Below are positions 28,437 through 37,827 of a stretch of 64,000 bases of DNA, piece by piece (position 1 is the stretch's first letter; every line of letters starts with the position of its first letter). The DNA is from Hyphomicrobiales bacterium (GTDB lineage Bacteria > Pseudomonadota > Alphaproteobacteria > Rhizobiales > Rhizobiaceae), in NCBI GenBank assembly GCA_900473915.1, contig UCNG01000005.1:124001-188000 (forward strand). The letters run 5' to 3'. The notes under the pieces were generated by a model. The model was not told the DNA's origin and did no database searches. It saw only the letters and a list, made by a program, of their open reading frames with translations. Position numbers and translations under genes: made by a program.

Positions 28437-29747
28437 ATGGCTGATCTTTCAACGAATTTCCTCGGTATCAAGTCTCCAAATCCGTTCTGGCTGGCTTCGG
28501 CTCCGCCGACCGACAAAGCCTACAATGTCGAGCGCGCATTCAAGGCTGGCTGGGGCGGCGTGGTCTGGAAAACGCTCGGCGCGGAAGGGCCGCCGGTGGT
28601 CAATGTCAACGGGCCGCGCTATGGCGCGATCCATGGCGCTGACCGGCGCTTGCTTGGCCTCAACAATATCGAACTGATCACCGACCGGCCGCTCGAAGTG
28701 AACCTTCGCGAAATGAAGGAAGTGAAGATGCGCTGGCCCGACCGCGCATTGATCGCTTCGATCATGGTGCCATGCGAAGAAGAAGCCTGGAAGGCGATCC
28801 TTCCTCTGGTGGAAGAAACGGGAGCGGACGGCATTGAGCTGAACTTCGGCTGTCCGCATGGCATGAGCGAACGCGGCATGGGCGCGGCTGTCGGCCAGGT
28901 GCCGGAATATGTCGCCATGGTCGTCAAGTGGTGCAAGCAATATAGCCGCATGCCGGTGATCACCAAGCTGACGCCCAACATCACCGATATTCGCAAGCCA
29001 GCCCGGGGCGCCCATGCGGCGGGCACGGATGCCGTGTCGCTGATCAACACGATCAACTCCATCATATCGGTCGATCTCGACAGCATGTCGCCGGTTCCGT
29101 CTATTGACGGTCGCGGCAGTCACGGCGGCTATTGCGGACCTGCGGTCAAGCCTATTGCGCTGAATATGGTCGCGGAAATCGCCCGCGATCCTGAAACGCA
29201 CGGCCTGCCGATTTCAGGCATCGGCGGCATCACCACGTGGCGCGATGCGGCAGAGTTTATCGCGCTTGGCTGCGGCACGGTGCAGGTCTGCACGGCTGCC
29301 ATGACCTATGGCTTCAAGGTCGTTCAGGAAATGATCGACGGCCTGTCCGACTGGATGGATAGCAAAGGCTATCAGTCGCTCGATGATTTTCGCGGCATGG
29401 CCGTGGGACACGTCAGCGACTGGCAATATCTCAACCTCAATTATGTCACCAAGGCGCGGATCGACCAGGACCTCTGCATCAAATGCGGCCGTTGCCATAT
29501 TGCCTGCGAGGACACCTCGCATCAGGCGATCACCAATCTGGTCAATGGCGCGCGCCACTTCGAGGTGATCGATGAGGAATGCGTTGGCTGCAATCTCTGC
29601 GTCAATGTCTGCCCGGTCGAGGACTGCATCACCATGGAGCAGATCGGCGGTTTCGATCCGCGCACCAAGGAGCCGATCCCGGCGCAATATGCCAACTGGA
29701 CGACCCATCCCAATAACCCGATGGCCGTCAAGGAAGCTGCTGAATAA
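28437..29747 (+). CDS. preA: PreA, dihydropyrimidine dehydrogenase catalytic subunit
   Basis: This 436-residue protein has an N-terminal dihydroorotate-dehydrogenase-like FMN barrel (NPFWLASAPPTDKAYNV, ELNFGCPHGMSERGMGAAVG with the active-site cysteine area, then SGIGGITTWRDAAEFI). Two C-terminal 4Fe-4S clusters follow (CIKCGRCHIAC and CVGCNLCVNVCPVEDC). It is the pyrimidine-reducing partner of PreT, cytoplasmic. A strong terminator at 29753-29778 follows, so preTA forms a two-gene unit here rather than running on into the rest of the pathway. Confidence 0.94.
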   Translation: MADLSTNFLGIKSPNPFWLASAPPTDKAYNVERAFKAGWGGVVWKTLGAEGPPVVNVNGPRYGAIHGADRRLLGLNNIELITDRPLEVNLREMKEVKMRWPDRALIASIMVPCEEEAWKAILPLVEETGADGIELNFGCPHGMSERGMGAAVGQVPEYVAMVVKWCKQYSRMPVITKLTPNITDIRKPARGAHAAGTDAVSLINTINSIISVDLDSMSPVPSIDGRGSHGGYCGPAVKPIALNMVAEIARDPETHGLPISGIGGITTWRDAAEFIALGCGTVQVCTAAMTYGFKVVQEMIDGLSDWMDSKGYQSLDDFRGMAVGHVSDWQYLNLNYVTKARIDQDLCIKCGRCHIACEDTSHQAITNLVNGARHFEVIDEECVGCNLCVNVCPVEDCITMEQIGGFDPRTKEPIPAQYANWTTHPNNPMAVKEAAE

Positions 29748-29752
29748 ACAGA

Positions 29753-29778
29753 AACGCCGGGGCAGCCCGGCGTTTTTT
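29753..29778. terminator. Terminator after preA
   Basis: AACGCCGGG, a five-base loop, then CCGGCGTT is followed by seven T residues on the plus strand. It ends the preTA transcript and separates it from the convergent sugar transporter gene. Confidence 0.9.
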
Positions 29779-30836
29779 TATGCGCTGATGCGTTTACCGT
29801 TTTCCGGCTCGAACACATGGCTTGTCGCCGGATTAACCGCAACCGGCAGCACGTCGCCTGGGCGCACGGTCAGACGCTCACGGAACAGGCAGGTGAGCGG
29901 CTGATCGCCGAGCTTGCCCATGACCATGATTTCCGAGCCGGTCGGCTCCACGATTTCAACCGTGACCGGAACGCCGCCTTCGGCAATTTTCAGATGTTCC
30001 GGGCGCGCACCATAAACGGCCTTGCCCGACAGATTTGCATAATCACCCTGCGGCAGCGGCAAGCGGAAACCGCCATCGGCCACGAAAGCCCCCTCCTCGA
30101 TCTTACCGTTGATAAAATTCATCGACGGAGATCCGATAAAGCCCGCAACGAACATATTGGCCGGATGATCGTAGAGATCGAGCGGCGCGCCGATCTGCTC
30201 TACCAGACCATCGCGCATGACGACGATCTTGTCGGCCATGGTCATGGCTTCAATCTGGTCGTGGGTGACGTAGATGGTCGTGGTTTTGAGACGCTGGTGC
30301 AGCCCCTTGATTTCACTGCGCATCTGCACGCGCAGCTTGGCGTCGAGATTGGATAGCGGCTCATCGAACAGGAACACCTGCGGATCGCGCACGATGGCGC
30401 GGCCCATGGCGACGCGCTGGCGCTGACCGCCGGACAACTGGCGCGGATAGCGGTCGAGCAGCTTGTTGAGGCCGAGAATTTCGGCGGCGCGCGCGACGCG
30501 GCTTTCGCGCTCCTGCTTCGGCGCGTTTTTCAGCATCAGCGCAAAGCCCATATTGTCGGCCACCGTCATATGCGGATAGAGCGCATAATTCTGGAACACC
30601 ATGGCAATGTCGCGTTCCTTGGCGCGCAGATCGTTGACCACGCGCGGGCCGATGGCAATCTCGCCGCCGCTAATATCCTCAAGCCCCGCGATCATGCGCA
30701 GAAGCGTGGACTTGCCGCAGCCGGAAGGGCCGACCAGCACGACGAATTCACCGTCTTCTATATTGACCGACACACCGCGCAGAACGCTGACATTGCCATA
30801 TTTCTTGATTGCATTGCGGATGGATACGGATGCCAT
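29778..30836 (-). CDS. Sugar ABC transporter ATP-binding protein (UgpC/MalK type)
   Basis: This protein of about 352 residues has Walker A GPSGCGKSTLLRMIAG, signature LSGGQRQRVAMGRA and Walker B VFLFDEPLSNLDA. The C-terminal OB/TOBE regulatory domain (GARPEHLKIAEGG) is typical of carbohydrate importers. I chose the ATG at 30836, which leaves 13 bases after the upstream permease gene. The longer frame to 30863 overlaps it. It energises uptake with the permeases at 30850 and 31678 and the binding protein at 32586. Confidence 0.93.
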   Translation of the reverse strand: MASVSIRNAIKKYGNVSVLRGVSVNIEDGEFVVLVGPSGCGKSTLLRMIAGLEDISGGEIAIGPRVVNDLRAKERDIAMVFQNYALYPHMTVADNMGFALMLKNAPKQERESRVARAAEILGLNKLLDRYPRQLSGGQRQRVAMGRAIVRDPQVFLFDEPLSNLDAKLRVQMRSEIKGLHQRLKTTTIYVTHDQIEAMTMADKIVVMRDGLVEQIGAPLDLYDHPANMFVAGFIGSPSMNFINGKIEEGAFVADGGFRLPLPQGDYANLSGKAVYGARPEHLKIAEGGVPVTVEIVEPTGSEIMVMGKLGDQPLTCLFRERLTVRPGDVLPVAVNPATSHVFEPENGKRISA

Positions 30837-30849
30837 CTTGATCTCAATT

Positions 30850-31668
30850 CTATTTAACGGCACCCGCTGTCAGACCGGCGACGATCTGGCGCTGTGCGAA
30901 GACGGTGAGAAGGAGAACCGGCAGCGTGACCACCAAGGCTGCGGCGGCAAGCGGGCCCCAGCTGACCTGCTCGAAGGACAGCATGTTATAGACCGCGACC
31001 GGCAGGGTGCGTGTCTCGCGGCTTGCGAGAACGATGCCGAAAACGAAATTGTTCCACGAGAAGATCACCGCAAGGATGAGCGACACCACAATGCCGGGCT
31101 TGGCGATGGGCAGCGCCACCTTCATGAAGATCTGCCATGAAGACGCGCCGTCGATCATGGCCGCTTCTTCCAGTTCCATCGGCGTCGTCTCGAAATAGCC
31201 GATCATGATCCAGATCACGATGGGCACGGTGACGACCAGATGGATGATGATCTGCGGCCAGAGCGTGCCGAGCAGGCCCAGCGTCTGGAACAGCAGGAAT
31301 AGCGGGATCAGATAGGAAAGGCCCGGCGTCATGCGCGCAATCATGATGACAATGGCCGATTTATGCGCCTTGAGCCGCGCAATGCCGTAGCCTGCGGGCA
31401 CGCCTACCAGAAGCGCCAGCAGCGTCGCCATGCCGGTGACGAGAATGCTGTTCCAGAAATAGAGCAGGAAATCATTGGCCTCGAAAATTTGGGCATAGTT
31501 CGACCAGGCAAAACGCTCCGGAATCAGGATCGGCGGATAAGCGCCGTTATCGATTTCATATTTCAGCGAAAGCGACAGCATCCACACGAAAAACAGGATG
31601 GCGGGCGACACGATGACAAAGACAAGCAGCGCCGTGCCGAGCTTGGAAAGAATGGATTTGCGCGCCAT
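30850..31668 (-). CDS. Sugar ABC transporter permease (MalG type)
   Basis: This 272-residue inner-membrane protein has six predicted helices and the ATPase-coupling EAA loop (EEAAMIDGASSWQIFMKVALPIAKPG). It is the second permease of the cluster, most like MalG/UgpE. It begins 9 bases after the preceding permease stop and belongs to the same minus-strand operon. Confidence 0.92.
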   Translation of the reverse strand: MARKSILSKLGTALLVFVIVSPAILFFVWMLSLSLKYEIDNGAYPPILIPERFAWSNYAQIFEANDFLLYFWNSILVTGMATLLALLVGVPAGYGIARLKAHKSAIVIMIARMTPGLSYLIPLFLLFQTLGLLGTLWPQIIIHLVVTVPIVIWIMIGYFETTPMELEEAAMIDGASSWQIFMKVALPIAKPGIVVSLILAVIFSWNNFVFGIVLASRETRTLPVAVYNMLSFEQVSWGPLAAAALVVTLPVLLLTVFAQRQIVAGLTAGAVK

Positions 31669-31677
31669 GGCCGTTCC

Positions 31678-32589
31678 TCAGGCGTTCCAGGCCGTCCGCT
31701 GGCGCAGCGCCAGCAGGATCAGCGACATGGCGATGATGACAACGAAGAAGACTACGGCAATCGCCGAAGCATAGCCAATGTCATAATAGGAGAACGCCAC
31801 ATTGTAGAGATAGATATTGATGGTTTCCGATGCCGTGCCCGGCCCGCCCTGCGTCATCGCATAAATGATATCGAAGCTTTTCAGCGCATCGATGGAACGG
31901 ATAATAACGGCCAGCATGATGAAGGGCAGGATCATCGGCAGCGTGATATAGCGGAATTTCTGCCAGCCATTAGCACCGTCAATTTCAGCGCTTTCAAACG
32001 GATCACGGGGCATCGAGGCAAGGCCGCCCAGCACGATCAGCATGACGAGCGGCGTCCATTGCCAGGTTTCGACCGCGACCAGCGACGGAATGACCGTATT
32101 CTGGTTGAAAATCCATTCCTGCGGGCCGATGCCGATGAGCGACAGCAGATAGTTCAGCACACCGAGCTGCGGGTGAAACATCATGGTCCAGACCAGCGCA
32201 ACCGCGACGGGCGTTGCCATCATCGGCATGACGAAAATGCCACGCAGCAGTCCGCGCATCGGCAGCTTGCTGTCAAAAACCAGCGCCGCGAGCGTGCCCA
32301 GGATCATGGGCGCGACAACGGAGAGGATGGTATAGACAAGCGTGTGCCCCATGGAGTCCCAGAAGCGGGCGTCGGTGGCAAGGCGCAGATAATTGTCGAA
32401 ACCGACAAAACTGATGCCGCCGCCAAGCTGCCACTGATTGGCGCTCATCCAGAGCGTGAACAGCCACGGGAAGACGATCACCGCCCCGACGGTGATCAAG
32501 GCGGGAAGCACAAAAGGCCAGTAGCTCGGCCGCAGCCGGCTTTTAGCGACGGCTTTCTGCCTGGTTCCTGTCGGGGCGGCAGAGGTCAT
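31678..32589 (-). CDS. Sugar ABC transporter permease (MalF/UgpA type)
   Basis: This 303-residue inner-membrane protein has six or more helices and the EAA loop FESAEIDGANGWQKFRYITLPMILP. A short polar N-terminus (TSAAPTGTRQKAVAKSR) precedes the first helix. The ATG overlaps the stop of the binding-protein gene (ATGA), so translation is coupled. Confidence 0.92.
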   Translation of the reverse strand: MTSAAPTGTRQKAVAKSRLRPSYWPFVLPALITVGAVIVFPWLFTLWMSANQWQLGGGISFVGFDNYLRLATDARFWDSMGHTLVYTILSVVAPMILGTLAALVFDSKLPMRGLLRGIFVMPMMATPVAVALVWTMMFHPQLGVLNYLLSLIGIGPQEWIFNQNTVIPSLVAVETWQWTPLVMLIVLGGLASMPRDPFESAEIDGANGWQKFRYITLPMILPFIMLAVIIRSIDALKSFDIIYAMTQGGPGTASETINIYLYNVAFSYYDIGYASAIAVVFFVVIIAMSLILLALRQRTAWNA

Positions 32590-33920
32590 TTTCCTTCGCT
32601 CCTTGCGAGGACGGGACGGAATTCTTCCGTCGCGCGCTTCATTTCAGCTTCCGCTTCCGCGCCGTTCAGAAGATTGGTGAGGCCGACGCCCATGATGTCG
32701 CGGAATTCCGTGACCGGCACGATAACCGGCAGGCAGAGCTGGCTGACGGGCGCTGATTTCGACAGGGCTTCGACCCAGCCTTCGGGCATGGTGACGCCCT
32801 TACGCACCGCCTCATCATCGATGATCGATTTGCGGAACGGAACGCCGGAGCCTGTCTGCAAGAGGCGCGCGCCCATCTCCTTGGAAATGGCCCATTGGCA
32901 GTAGAGATAGGCCGCTTCCTTCTTGGTGGAGGCTTCCGCCACGCCGATGCCGTCGCCGGTCGTTGGTGCGGCCTGCGCCTTCGGGCCAGCGGGCATGACG
33001 CCATAGCCGACCTTGCCGACCACGCGCGACTTGTTCGGATCTTCCAGCGGCGGCGCAAAGCCGATGCCGTCCAGCCACATGCCGACCTTGCCTTGCAGGA
33101 AGCTCGACTGGCATTCCGCCCAGTTGAAACCCGCCACGCCGGGAGGTGCTGCCTTGGTCATCAGGCGCTGATAGAGTTTCGCCGCCTCGATGGCTTCCGC
33201 CGAATCCGTTTTCAGATTGCCCGCCGCATCGACCGCTTCTTGACCGTAACCGAGCATGAGGCTGGTCCAGACCGGAACATTGGCGTTCTTCATGCCGCGC
33301 GCCACGAAACCATAGGTGTTTGTGGACGGGTCGGTCAGCGCCTCGGCAGCAGCGACCAGTTCCTCGAAGGTCTTGGGATATTCGATGCCCTTGGCGGCAA
33401 AAAGCTCCTTGTTCCAGTAGATGATCCAGTAATCGACCGAGAAGGGCAGCGCCCCGAAACGGCCATTGGCATCCTTGGCGAAAGCGAGACCGGCGCTTGC
33501 GAAATCGCTCTCGGTCAGGCTCGCATCGGTCAGCGCCGGGTCTTTCAGGAATGGATTGAGATCGGCAAGCCAGCCGCCTTTCTCAAACTGCCGCTTCTGC
33601 ACGTGATAGCTGATATGGATGACGTCGAAGCTCGGACGGCCCGAGGTAAGCTCGATCACCGCCTTCTGGCGCTGCTGCTGTTCCGGCGTCTGTTCGGAAC
33701 GCACCTTGATGCCGGTCAGTTCCTCAAATTCCTTCTGGTATTTCTGAAGGATTTCGCCACGCGGGCTCTTGATGAGGTTCACTTCCAGCGTCGTGCCGGC
33801 ATATTTCTTCCAGTCAACGGATGACTGCGCGAAAGACGGGGCGATCCCCGTCATGCCCGATGCGGCCAGGGCCGCCGAGCCCGCCAGAAACTGGCGTCGT
33901 GTTGGATGCAGTAATTTCAT
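32586..33920 (-). CDS. Sugar ABC transporter substrate-binding protein (family 1)
   Basis: This 444-residue periplasmic protein has a probable twin-arginine-type leader (TRRQFLAGSAALAASGMTG). The family-1 solute-binding fold follows (TTLEVNLIKSPRGEILQKYQKEFEELTGIKV, later YWIIYWNKELFAAKGIEYPKTFEEL). It captures the sugar or sugar derivative for the permeases. The ligand is unknown; the neighbouring aldolase, kinase and oxidoreductase genes suggest a monosaccharide or sugar acid. The Tat-like arginine pair plus FL is notable because most relatives use the Sec route, but I cannot prove export by Tat. Confidence 0.9.
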   Translation of the reverse strand: MKLLHPTRRQFLAGSAALAASGMTGIAPSFAQSSVDWKKYAGTTLEVNLIKSPRGEILQKYQKEFEELTGIKVRSEQTPEQQQRQKAVIELTSGRPSFDVIHISYHVQKRQFEKGGWLADLNPFLKDPALTDASLTESDFASAGLAFAKDANGRFGALPFSVDYWIIYWNKELFAAKGIEYPKTFEELVAAAEALTDPSTNTYGFVARGMKNANVPVWTSLMLGYGQEAVDAAGNLKTDSAEAIEAAKLYQRLMTKAAPPGVAGFNWAECQSSFLQGKVGMWLDGIGFAPPLEDPNKSRVVGKVGYGVMPAGPKAQAAPTTGDGIGVAEASTKKEAAYLYCQWAISKEMGARLLQTGSGVPFRKSIIDDEAVRKGVTMPEGWVEALSKSAPVSQLCLPVIVPVTEFRDIMGVGLTNLLNGAEAEAEMKRATEEFRPVLARSEGK

Positions 33921-33983
33921 TTCGTTCCTCCCTTTTCTCGCGGCACGACAACTCCCTTGTCATGCCGTTGATTTAAGCCCCGT

Positions 33984-34652
33984 CTATATCTGCAAAGCCA
34001 GCTTGCGTGCATTGTCGATATGGATCGCAATGGCCTCCATAGCGGTCTGCGGATTGCGGGTTTCAATCGCCGCCAGCACCGCCAGATGCTCCTGCATGAC
34101 CGGAATGACGCGCCCCGTAATGCGAAACCGTTCCTGATTGATCAGTCGCATCTTGATCGTATTGGTCTGGTATGCACGCCAGATAATCTCGTTGCCGAGC
34201 GACCCGACGATCGTATCATGCAGGTTCCAATCGATGTTCTGCGCCTGCTGTTCCAGTTCCGGCGTCTCGCCTTCGCTCATTGCGCGTTGGAGCGTCTCCT
34301 CATGCTCGGCGCGCAAGGAACGCAGCAAGTCATCCGATGCCGACTGGCAGAAGATGGCCACCGATTCCTTTTCGATGAAAAGGCGAAACTGAAACGCCTC
34401 GCGGATGAGATTGAGATCGATATGGGCGATCTGAAGCCCGCGCTGCGGCACGGTCTTGATCAGCCCTTCCGCTTCAAGGCGGGGGATGAGTTCGCGGATC
34501 GCGCCCAGCGGCAGGCCCGTCATGGTGACGAGCTGGCGCTGCGAAACAAACTGGCCCGGATGAAAATCACGCGCCAGCAAATGCCGGGTGAAGCTTTGAT
34601 AAGCCTTGTCCCGCAATTTTACCGGTTCGCCGTGATCTTCCGCCAAATCCAT
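33984..34652 (-). CDS. GntR-family (FCD) transcriptional regulator
   Basis: This 222-residue protein has a winged helix N-terminus (QFVSQRQLVTMTGLPLGAIRELIPRLEAEGLIKTV) and an all-helical FCD ligand domain with the usual histidines (DWNLHDTIVG). FCD regulators sense sugar acids or other carboxylates and usually repress nearby transport and catabolic genes. It sits between the aldolase gene and the binding-protein gene on the same strand, so it probably controls this cluster. A perfect palindrome at 35628-35643 is a candidate operator. Confidence 0.9.
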   Translation of the reverse strand: MDLAEDHGEPVKLRDKAYQSFTRHLLARDFHPGQFVSQRQLVTMTGLPLGAIRELIPRLEAEGLIKTVPQRGLQIAHIDLNLIREAFQFRLFIEKESVAIFCQSASDDLLRSLRAEHEETLQRAMSEGETPELEQQAQNIDWNLHDTIVGSLGNEIIWRAYQTNTIKMRLINQERFRITGRVIPVMQEHLAVLAAIETRNPQTAMEAIAIHIDNARKLALQI

Positions 34653-34686
34653 CCCCTTTTAAAGACTCACAGAGCTTATGACGCGC

Positions 34687-35589
34687 TCAGGCGGCTTTTG
34701 CCAGATGCAATTGATCGAATACACGACCGATTGCTTCGAAATCCGCGTCGTTGAGCGCGAGCAGCGGCGCACGCACGCGACGCCATTCGGGGTCGCGCAT
34801 ATGGCGCGCCACCAGCGCCTTTACCGCAGGCGTCACCGGATAGTTCAGCAATTGCTGGACGGCACCAACCAGTTCGGGATCGTCCTGTCCCTCATTGATC
34901 ATGCGCAGCAGGCGATCGGGAAACAGGTTGGCCATGCCGGAAATCGCACCCTGCCCGCCAAGGCGGACGCCTGCGGCCAGATCGCGCTCGTCACCGATAA
35001 GGATCGCAATGTCCTTATGCGCCGCCAGAAGCTTTTCCGTATAGGCCCAATTGCCCGATGAATCCTTGACGCCCGCAATGACCGAACCGAAGGCCGCACG
35101 CAGACGGCCGATCAGATCGATGGAGAGTTCGACCGCCGTAACAGAGGGAATATTATAAAGGATGATGCCCCGCGCATCGCCGCCGAGACCGGTCAAAACT
35201 GCGGAAAACCAGTTGAAAAGCCCATCGTCGGAGAGGTTTTTGAAATAGGATGGCGGCGCCAGAAGAATGGCCTTGCAGCCGCGGCGCAAGGCATCCCCTG
35301 CCTGCAAGACCGCATCGCCAATCGCATTCTGCATGACACCGACGACAATGCGCGATGCCGGAAAACCGCCTGCAACAAATGCATCGAGAAGGGCGGCGCG
35401 CTCGGCATCGGCAATCGATGAGCCCTCGCCCGTCGTGCCGAAAAGCGTGACGCTTGAGCAGCCATTATCGAGCCGTGCGCGGGCATGCGCCAATGCACGC
35501 GCAACGTCGATCTTGCCATCCGCATCGAATGGCGTCGTCAGGGCGGCGGAAAGCCCAAAGCGTTCCTGACCGGAATGATTATGTGCCAA
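34687..35589 (-). CDS. DapA-family (class I) aldolase/dehydratase
   Basis: This protein of about 300 residues resembles dihydrodipicolinate synthase relatives such as 2-keto-3-deoxy-aldonate aldolases: FGTTGEGSSIADAER, IILYNIPSVTAV with the catalytic tyrosine, and VIAGVKDSSGNW with the Schiff-base lysine. The start I prefer is TTG at 35589, which has GGAGG eight bases upstream; the frame is open to an ATG at 35628 but that lead overlaps the palindrome. Given the sugar transporter, kinase and aldo/keto reductase next to it, it likely splits a keto-deoxy sugar acid rather than making lysine precursors. That is inference. Confidence 0.83.
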   Translation of the reverse strand: MAHNHSGQERFGLSAALTTPFDADGKIDVARALAHARARLDNGCSSVTLFGTTGEGSSIADAERAALLDAFVAGGFPASRIVVGVMQNAIGDAVLQAGDALRRGCKAILLAPPSYFKNLSDDGLFNWFSAVLTGLGGDARGIILYNIPSVTAVELSIDLIGRLRAAFGSVIAGVKDSSGNWAYTEKLLAAHKDIAILIGDERDLAAGVRLGGQGAISGMANLFPDRLLRMINEGQDDPELVGAVQQLLNYPVTPAVKALVARHMRDPEWRRVRAPLLALNDADFEAIGRVFDQLHLAKAA

Positions 35590-35627
35590 AACTGGCTCCT
35601 CCCAAATTTGAACTTTAAGTTTGCACA

Positions 35628-35643
35628 TACTAACATGTTAGTA
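35628..35643. promoter_or_regulatory. Perfect 16-bp palindrome, candidate GntR operator
   Basis: TACTAACATGTTAGTA is fully self-complementary and lies 38 bases upstream of the DapA-like gene start, in the 146-base gap below the PfkB kinase gene. FCD-type GntR proteins bind short palindromes of about this size. The regulator gene is two positions downstream. Confidence 0.58.
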
Positions 35644-35735
35644 AAGAGTCAATTCGTGTTCAGCGCGTATTCTTATAAAACGGGCATGGTGTTTCACGCT
35701 GGCTGAGGATGAGGGAACGCTCTGCAGCAATCAGC

Positions 35736-36656
35736 TTATCGGGCTGGGACGACACCCGTTTCGATAAAGGAAAGGACTTCCTTTCGGCTCGGCGAACCGG
35801 CCCGCCCGCCGAAACGTGCGCATTTGATGGCGGCTGCGGCGCTGGCAAAGCGGATGATCTCGGCGATATCCCTGCCTTCCACCAGACCATGCGCGAAAGC
35901 CCCATGGAAGACATCGCCTGCCGCCAGCGTATCCACTGCATCCACCCTGAAACCGGGCATATGCGAAACCGGCTCGCCAGCGCCTTCCGCCCAGTAGCAG
36001 CCTTCCGCCCCAGCGGTGACCGCGGTGAATACATCATAGCGACGGCTCAGGATCCGGACGCACTCGCGCAAATCCGTCGCGCCCGCGACGCTGATTGCAG
36101 CGGGTTCCGATGCAACGATATGGGTTGCAAGCGGCAGCAGCGTTTCCAGCAGTTCGACGGGCGCGGTATCGGCATCCAATATGGCCGGAATACCCGCTTC
36201 GCGTGCGGCACGCAGTGCGGTTTCAGCCGCCCACGGCCAGCGAACATCGACCATCACGGCAGCATAGGCTCCCGCTGCAATCGGCGGCGCCACATCAGAC
36301 GGGCTTGCGAGCCTGCGATCATAAAAAGGCACGATGATGCGTTCGCCGCCCGCATCGACGAGGATCGACGAAAATGCGGTGCGTGCGCCTTCCAGCCGCC
36401 GGATATAGGCACAATCGATACCTTCGGCTTCCAGCTCCGCGACGGCGCGATCACCCACCGGGTCAATCCCCGCAGAAGCCCAAAGCGCCACATCGCCGCC
36501 AAGCCGGGCAATAGCCGCGGCTGCGCTCGAAGCCATGCCTGCTGCGATTTCCACGGCCTCGCGCGGCAGATATTTGCCCGCCGCTTGAGGGAGCGCATCA
36601 AGGCGCAAGATGGTGTCCATGGTGAGGGCACCGACGCAGAGAACTCTGGAGGTCAT
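35736..36656 (-). CDS. PfkB-family sugar kinase
   Basis: This 306-residue protein has the ribokinase-like fold: N-terminal LCVGALTMDTILRLDALPQAAGK and MASSAAAAIARLGGDVALWASAGIDPVG. The C-terminal VDAVDTLAAGDVFHGAFAHGL carries the catalytic aspartate (AAGD in place of the commoner GAGD). It probably phosphorylates a sugar or keto-deoxy sugar acid of the cluster. It begins two bases after the aldo/keto reductase stop codon, so the two are cotranscribed. Confidence 0.87.
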   Translation of the reverse strand: MTSRVLCVGALTMDTILRLDALPQAAGKYLPREAVEIAAGMASSAAAAIARLGGDVALWASAGIDPVGDRAVAELEAEGIDCAYIRRLEGARTAFSSILVDAGGERIIVPFYDRRLASPSDVAPPIAAGAYAAVMVDVRWPWAAETALRAAREAGIPAILDADTAPVELLETLLPLATHIVASEPAAISVAGATDLRECVRILSRRYDVFTAVTAGAEGCYWAEGAGEPVSHMPGFRVDAVDTLAAGDVFHGAFAHGLVEGRDIAEIIRFASAAAAIKCARFGGRAGSPSRKEVLSFIETGVVPAR

Positions 36657-36658
36657 GG

Positions 36659-37687
36659 TTACGAAATAAGACCTTCAGAACGCAATTTCGTCCAGAATTC
36701 ATCCGGGATCGACTGCTCGAACCAGACTACATTCTGCCTGATCTGCTCCGGCGAGCGGACACCGATCAGAATGGAGCTGACGGCCTCATGTCTCATCGGG
36801 AACTGCATGGCGGCAGCGGCAAGCGGAACATGATACTCGTCGCAAATATCATGCAGGCGATTGGTGCGCGCAACGATTTCGGCAGGCGCGTCGGCATAGT
36901 CGAACTTCTGCTCGCCGCCGCGCGGCGCGGCCAGAATCCCCGAATTGAAAACACCGGCGATGACCAGCGCCATGCCGCGCTTCTGCGCCAATGGCAGGAA
37001 TTCCTTTTCCGACACCTGATCAAGCAGCGAATAGCGGCCGGCCAGAAGCGAGCAATCGAGATCAGCTTCTTCCAGCGCATCGCGAATGACCTGCCATTCG
37101 TTCACGCCGAGACCGAAACCCTTGATGTTTCCCGCATCGCGCAATTCGGCCAGCGCCCGAAATCCGCCGCCTCTGGTCAGCGCGTTCCAGTGATGCTCGT
37201 GCCTTTCGGCATGGGTCACGCGGCCAATGTCGTGGACGTAAAGCAGGTCGATTTCAGGAAAGCCGAGACGCTGCTGGCTGTCATCGAAACTGCGCATGAT
37301 GCCGTCATAGCTGTAATCGAAAACCTCACGAAAATTGAGGCCATTGTGCCAGCCGGAATCGAACGGATTTTTCGGCAGCGGCGGCGGCAAGGTACGGCCA
37401 GCACGCTCATTGGCCATCAGGCGCCCAACCTTGGTTGAAACAACGGCGCGCTCGCTCTTTTCACGCAGCATATCGCCGAGAAGATGCTCGCTGCGACCGT
37501 AGCCATACATCGGCGCGCTGTCGTAATAACGGATGCCGCTATCCCAGCCAGCTTCCAGCAAAGCGTCGGCGTCAGCGCGGGAAACAGGCGCATATAGCCC
37601 ACCCAACGGCGCGGTTCCCAGACCAAGCGCGGTTACGGTCAAGCCGGTACGGCCAAGCGTTCGCTTTTCGGATGCCCTCAATTGCAT
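36659..37687 (-). CDS. Aldo/keto reductase, aldose 1-dehydrogenase-like
   Basis: This 342-residue AKR protein has RTLGRTGLTVTALGLGTAPLGG, the catalytic region YYDSAPMYGYGRSEHLLG (Asp and Tyr) and LLYVHDIGRVTH with the histidine. The length and the GLYAPVS turn resemble D-threo-aldose 1-dehydrogenase/L-fucose dehydrogenase and pyridoxal 4-dehydrogenase. The ATG at 37687 is preceded by GGAGGAG, so the longer frame to 37765 is rejected. In this cluster it could oxidise the imported sugar to a lactone. It is the first gene of the minus-strand run. Confidence 0.86.
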   Translation of the reverse strand: MQLRASEKRTLGRTGLTVTALGLGTAPLGGLYAPVSRADADALLEAGWDSGIRYYDSAPMYGYGRSEHLLGDMLREKSERAVVSTKVGRLMANERAGRTLPPPLPKNPFDSGWHNGLNFREVFDYSYDGIMRSFDDSQQRLGFPEIDLLYVHDIGRVTHAERHEHHWNALTRGGGFRALAELRDAGNIKGFGLGVNEWQVIRDALEEADLDCSLLAGRYSLLDQVSEKEFLPLAQKRGMALVIAGVFNSGILAAPRGGEQKFDYADAPAEIVARTNRLHDICDEYHVPLAAAAMQFPMRHEAVSSILIGVRSPEQIRQNVVWFEQSIPDEFWTKLRSEGLIS

Positions 37688-37827
37688 GGATATCTCCTCC
37701 GTAGCGGCGTCCAACACCGCACTCCTCTTTTGGCGATTGATAGAAGCCGGATTGTCGAAGCGCAATTGAAAATATGTGCACCTGCGAACAGATTATTCAT
37801 GCACGAATAAAATTACCGCAACAGCGG

